A stretch of DNA of 17,142 nt, from NCBI GenBank assembly GCA_041563475.1, contig JBFFMY010000057.1, positions 1 to 17,142 on the forward strand, given 5' to 3'. Positions 15,875 through 17,142 of the stretch are shown in pieces. This DNA is from CAJXZP01 sp041563475. Lineage in GTDB: Bacteria > Bacteroidota > Bacteroidia > Flavobacteriales_G > Salibacteraceae. Numbering within the stretch: position 1 is the stretch's first letter; the number at the start of each line of letters is the position of its first letter. Both the position numbers and the translations under genes were made by a program. Under the pieces are notes generated by a model that was given only the letters and a program-made list of their open reading frames with translations, did no database searches and was not told the origin of the DNA.

Positions 15875-17142
15875 TTATAACTCTCTGTTAATATCAAAGG
15901 CTTCGAGATAGTCTGCTACTCTTCTTACAAACATCCCTCCTAAAGCACCGTCCACTACACGATGATCGTATGCGTGAGATAGGAACATTTTATTGCGAAT
16001 ACCAATGAAATCACCTTCAGGAGTTTCAATAACCGATGGCATTTTTCGAATTGCTCCAACGGCCATTATGGCTACTTGAGGTTGGTTAATTACAGGTGTG
16101 CCCATTACATTTCCAAATGTACCAACATTGGTTACGGTATAGGTTCCTCCAGAAATATCGTCAGGAGATAATTTATTTTCTCTGGCTTTATTTGCAAGGC
16201 TATTTACTTTCTTCGCTAAACCTGTAAGGTTATAATTATCGGCATTATGAATAACGGGAACAATTAAGTTTCCGCTAGGCAATGCCGTAGCCATTCCGAT
16301 ATTAATGTCGTTCTTTTTAATAATGTAATCTCCTTGAACTTCCACATTAACCATTGGAAAATCTTTGATAGCCTTAATGATGGCTTCCATAATTATAGGA
16401 GTAAAGGTTAGGTTTTCTCCTTCACGTTCGAAGAATTTCTTTTTCATTTTATTCCTCCAATTCACGATATTGGTCATGTCAGCTTCTACGTAAGAAGTTA
16501 CGTGCGGAGAAGTTTGTTTTGAATTTACCATGTGCTTAGCGATTAACTTTCGCATACGGTCCATTTCAATAATTTCTACATTTCCATTAAAGTCGGAAGG
16601 GTTAGGAGCACCTTGATTAACCGATGGTTTCGCCTCTGCGTGAGCTGCTTTCGTCATAGGTTGAGGTGTAGCAGCTGGTTGAGATGTTAGGGATTTTCTT
16701 CCGCTTGATATATAATTTAAAATATCCGCTTTGGTTACCCTGGCATTTGTTCCAGTACCAGAAATGGCATTCAATTCATTGAGAGAAATTCCTTCTTTTT
16801 TTGCGATATTTTTTACCAAAGGAGAATAAAAATTATCACTTCCAGAAAAATCAACAGGTTCGGTTGAAACAGGTGCTGGTTCACTCGAATTATTCGTTAC
16901 CGGGATTTCATTAACTGCAGGTGCAGGAGTAGCAGCGGCTAATTCTACAATAGGAGCAGACCCTTCACCCTCGGAGGAAATAATTGCGATAACATCTCCT
17001 ACTTGAGGTACTGAGCCTTCTTCGAATAAAATCTGTGTAATTACACCATCCGCTGGTGATGGGACTTCAGAGTCAACCTTATCGGTTGCAATTTCCACGA
17101 TTGATTCTTCTGCCTCAACAGAATCACCAACAGATTTTAACC
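15875..17142 (-). CDS. 2-oxo acid dehydrogenase E2 (dihydrolipoamide acyltransferase), 5' end cut off
   Basis: The frame is open to the right edge; 421 codons are visible and the start lies beyond base 17142. The first visible residues (LKSVGDSVEAEESIVEIATD, then KVDSEVPSPADG) are a lipoyl domain with the lipoylated Lys in TDKVD, so only some 15-20 N-terminal residues are missing; the GTG at 17098 is internal. An Ala/Pro/Thr/Glu-rich linker follows, then the E1/E3-binding domain (SPLVKNIAKKEGISLNELNA, VTKADILNYI), a second linker, and the catalytic domain from MDRMRKLIAKHMVNSK to the active-site DHRVVDG near the C-terminus. The protein forms the core of pyruvate, branched-chain or 2-oxoglutarate dehydrogenase complexes, passing the acyl group from lipoyl to CoA. 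The single lipoyl domain fits branched-chain-type E2, but the substrate is not settled. No E1 or E3 gene lies in the window. Confidence 0.95.
   Translation of the reverse strand, partial: LKSVGDSVEAEESIVEIATDKVDSEVPSPADGVITQILFEEGSVPQVGDVIAIISSEGEGSAPIVELAAATPAPAVNEIPVTNNSSEPAPVSTEPVDFSGSDNFYSPLVKNIAKKEGISLNELNAISGTGTNARVTKADILNYISSGRKSLTSQPAATPQPMTKAAHAEAKPSVNQGAPNPSDFNGNVEIIEMDRMRKLIAKHMVNSKQTSPHVTSYVEADMTNIVNWRNKMKKKFFEREGENLTFTPIIMEAIIKAIKDFPMVNVEVQGDYIIKKNDINIGMATALPSGNLIVPVIHNADNYNLTGLAKKVNSLANKARENKLSPDDISGGTYTVTNVGTFGNVMGTPVINQPQVAIMAVGAIRKMPSVIETPEGDFIGIRNKMFLSHAYDHRVVDGALGGMFVRRVADYLEAFDINREL

Noticed and set aside
17096..17098. GTG as the start of the E2 gene
   Set aside because: The frame continues to the window edge and the residues before it complete the lipoyl domain (LKSVGDSVEAEESIVEIATD), so it is an internal Val codon.
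1..17142. tRNA, rRNA, CRISPR array, insertion sequence, integrase or prophage signs
   Set aside because: Gaps are short (the longest is 259 bases) and none shows cloverleaf-like structure, regular repeats or transposase motifs; no mobile-element gene is present.

Overview
The window looks like Bacteroidota chromosome, most likely a marine or freshwater Flavobacteriales-type organism. The evidence is AT-rich DNA, a TonB-dependent receptor with a carboxypeptidase-regulatory-like N-terminal domain paired with a DUF4249 lipoprotein, a TPR/beta-propeller/OmpA protein of the type IX secretion PorE kind, a weak Shine-Dalgarno context, and repeated TAnnTTTG promoter boxes in the gaps. It is gene-dense, with ten complete genes, two genes cut by the window edges, and no RNA gene, insertion sequence, CRISPR array or prophage that I can see. 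Everything except one transporter is on the minus strand.

Reading in the direction of minus-strand transcription, from right to left: (1) an edge-truncated E2 subunit of a 2-oxo acid dehydrogenase complex (17142-15875). (2) A PorE-like OmpA protein (15746-13623), followed by a clear intrinsic terminator. (3) A likely three-gene operon, 13501-9797: a DEDDh exonuclease with a C-terminal DUF3820 domain, a fumarylacetoacetate-hydrolase (FAHD1-like) protein, and a 764-residue polytopic membrane protein with C-terminal TPRs. (4) On the plus strand, an SLC13/DASS-type anion transporter (8340-9794), convergent with the previous operon (stops 2 bp apart) and divergent from the next. (5) A TonB-dependent receptor and DUF4249 lipoprotein pair (8080-4810), presumably an outer-membrane uptake unit for an unknown ligand. 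(6) A two-LysM protein with a degenerate MltD-like lytic transglycosylase domain (4732-3299). (7) A tightly overlapping operon at the left end: two paralogous SGNH/GDSL-fold proteins, then the start of an MBOAT acyltransferase (3199-1).

The most interesting part is the left 5 kb. The MBOAT plus two exported SGNH proteins has the layout of an envelope glycan O-acetylation machine (AlgI/AlgJ/AlgX or PatA/PatB logic). It lies directly downstream of a peptidoglycan-binding LysM protein whose transglycosylase domain appears to have lost its catalytic glutamate. Housekeeping and accessory genes are otherwise interleaved without an obvious single theme. Five minus-strand genes or operons have a TAnnTTTG box just upstream of the start chosen here, which supports the start choices.
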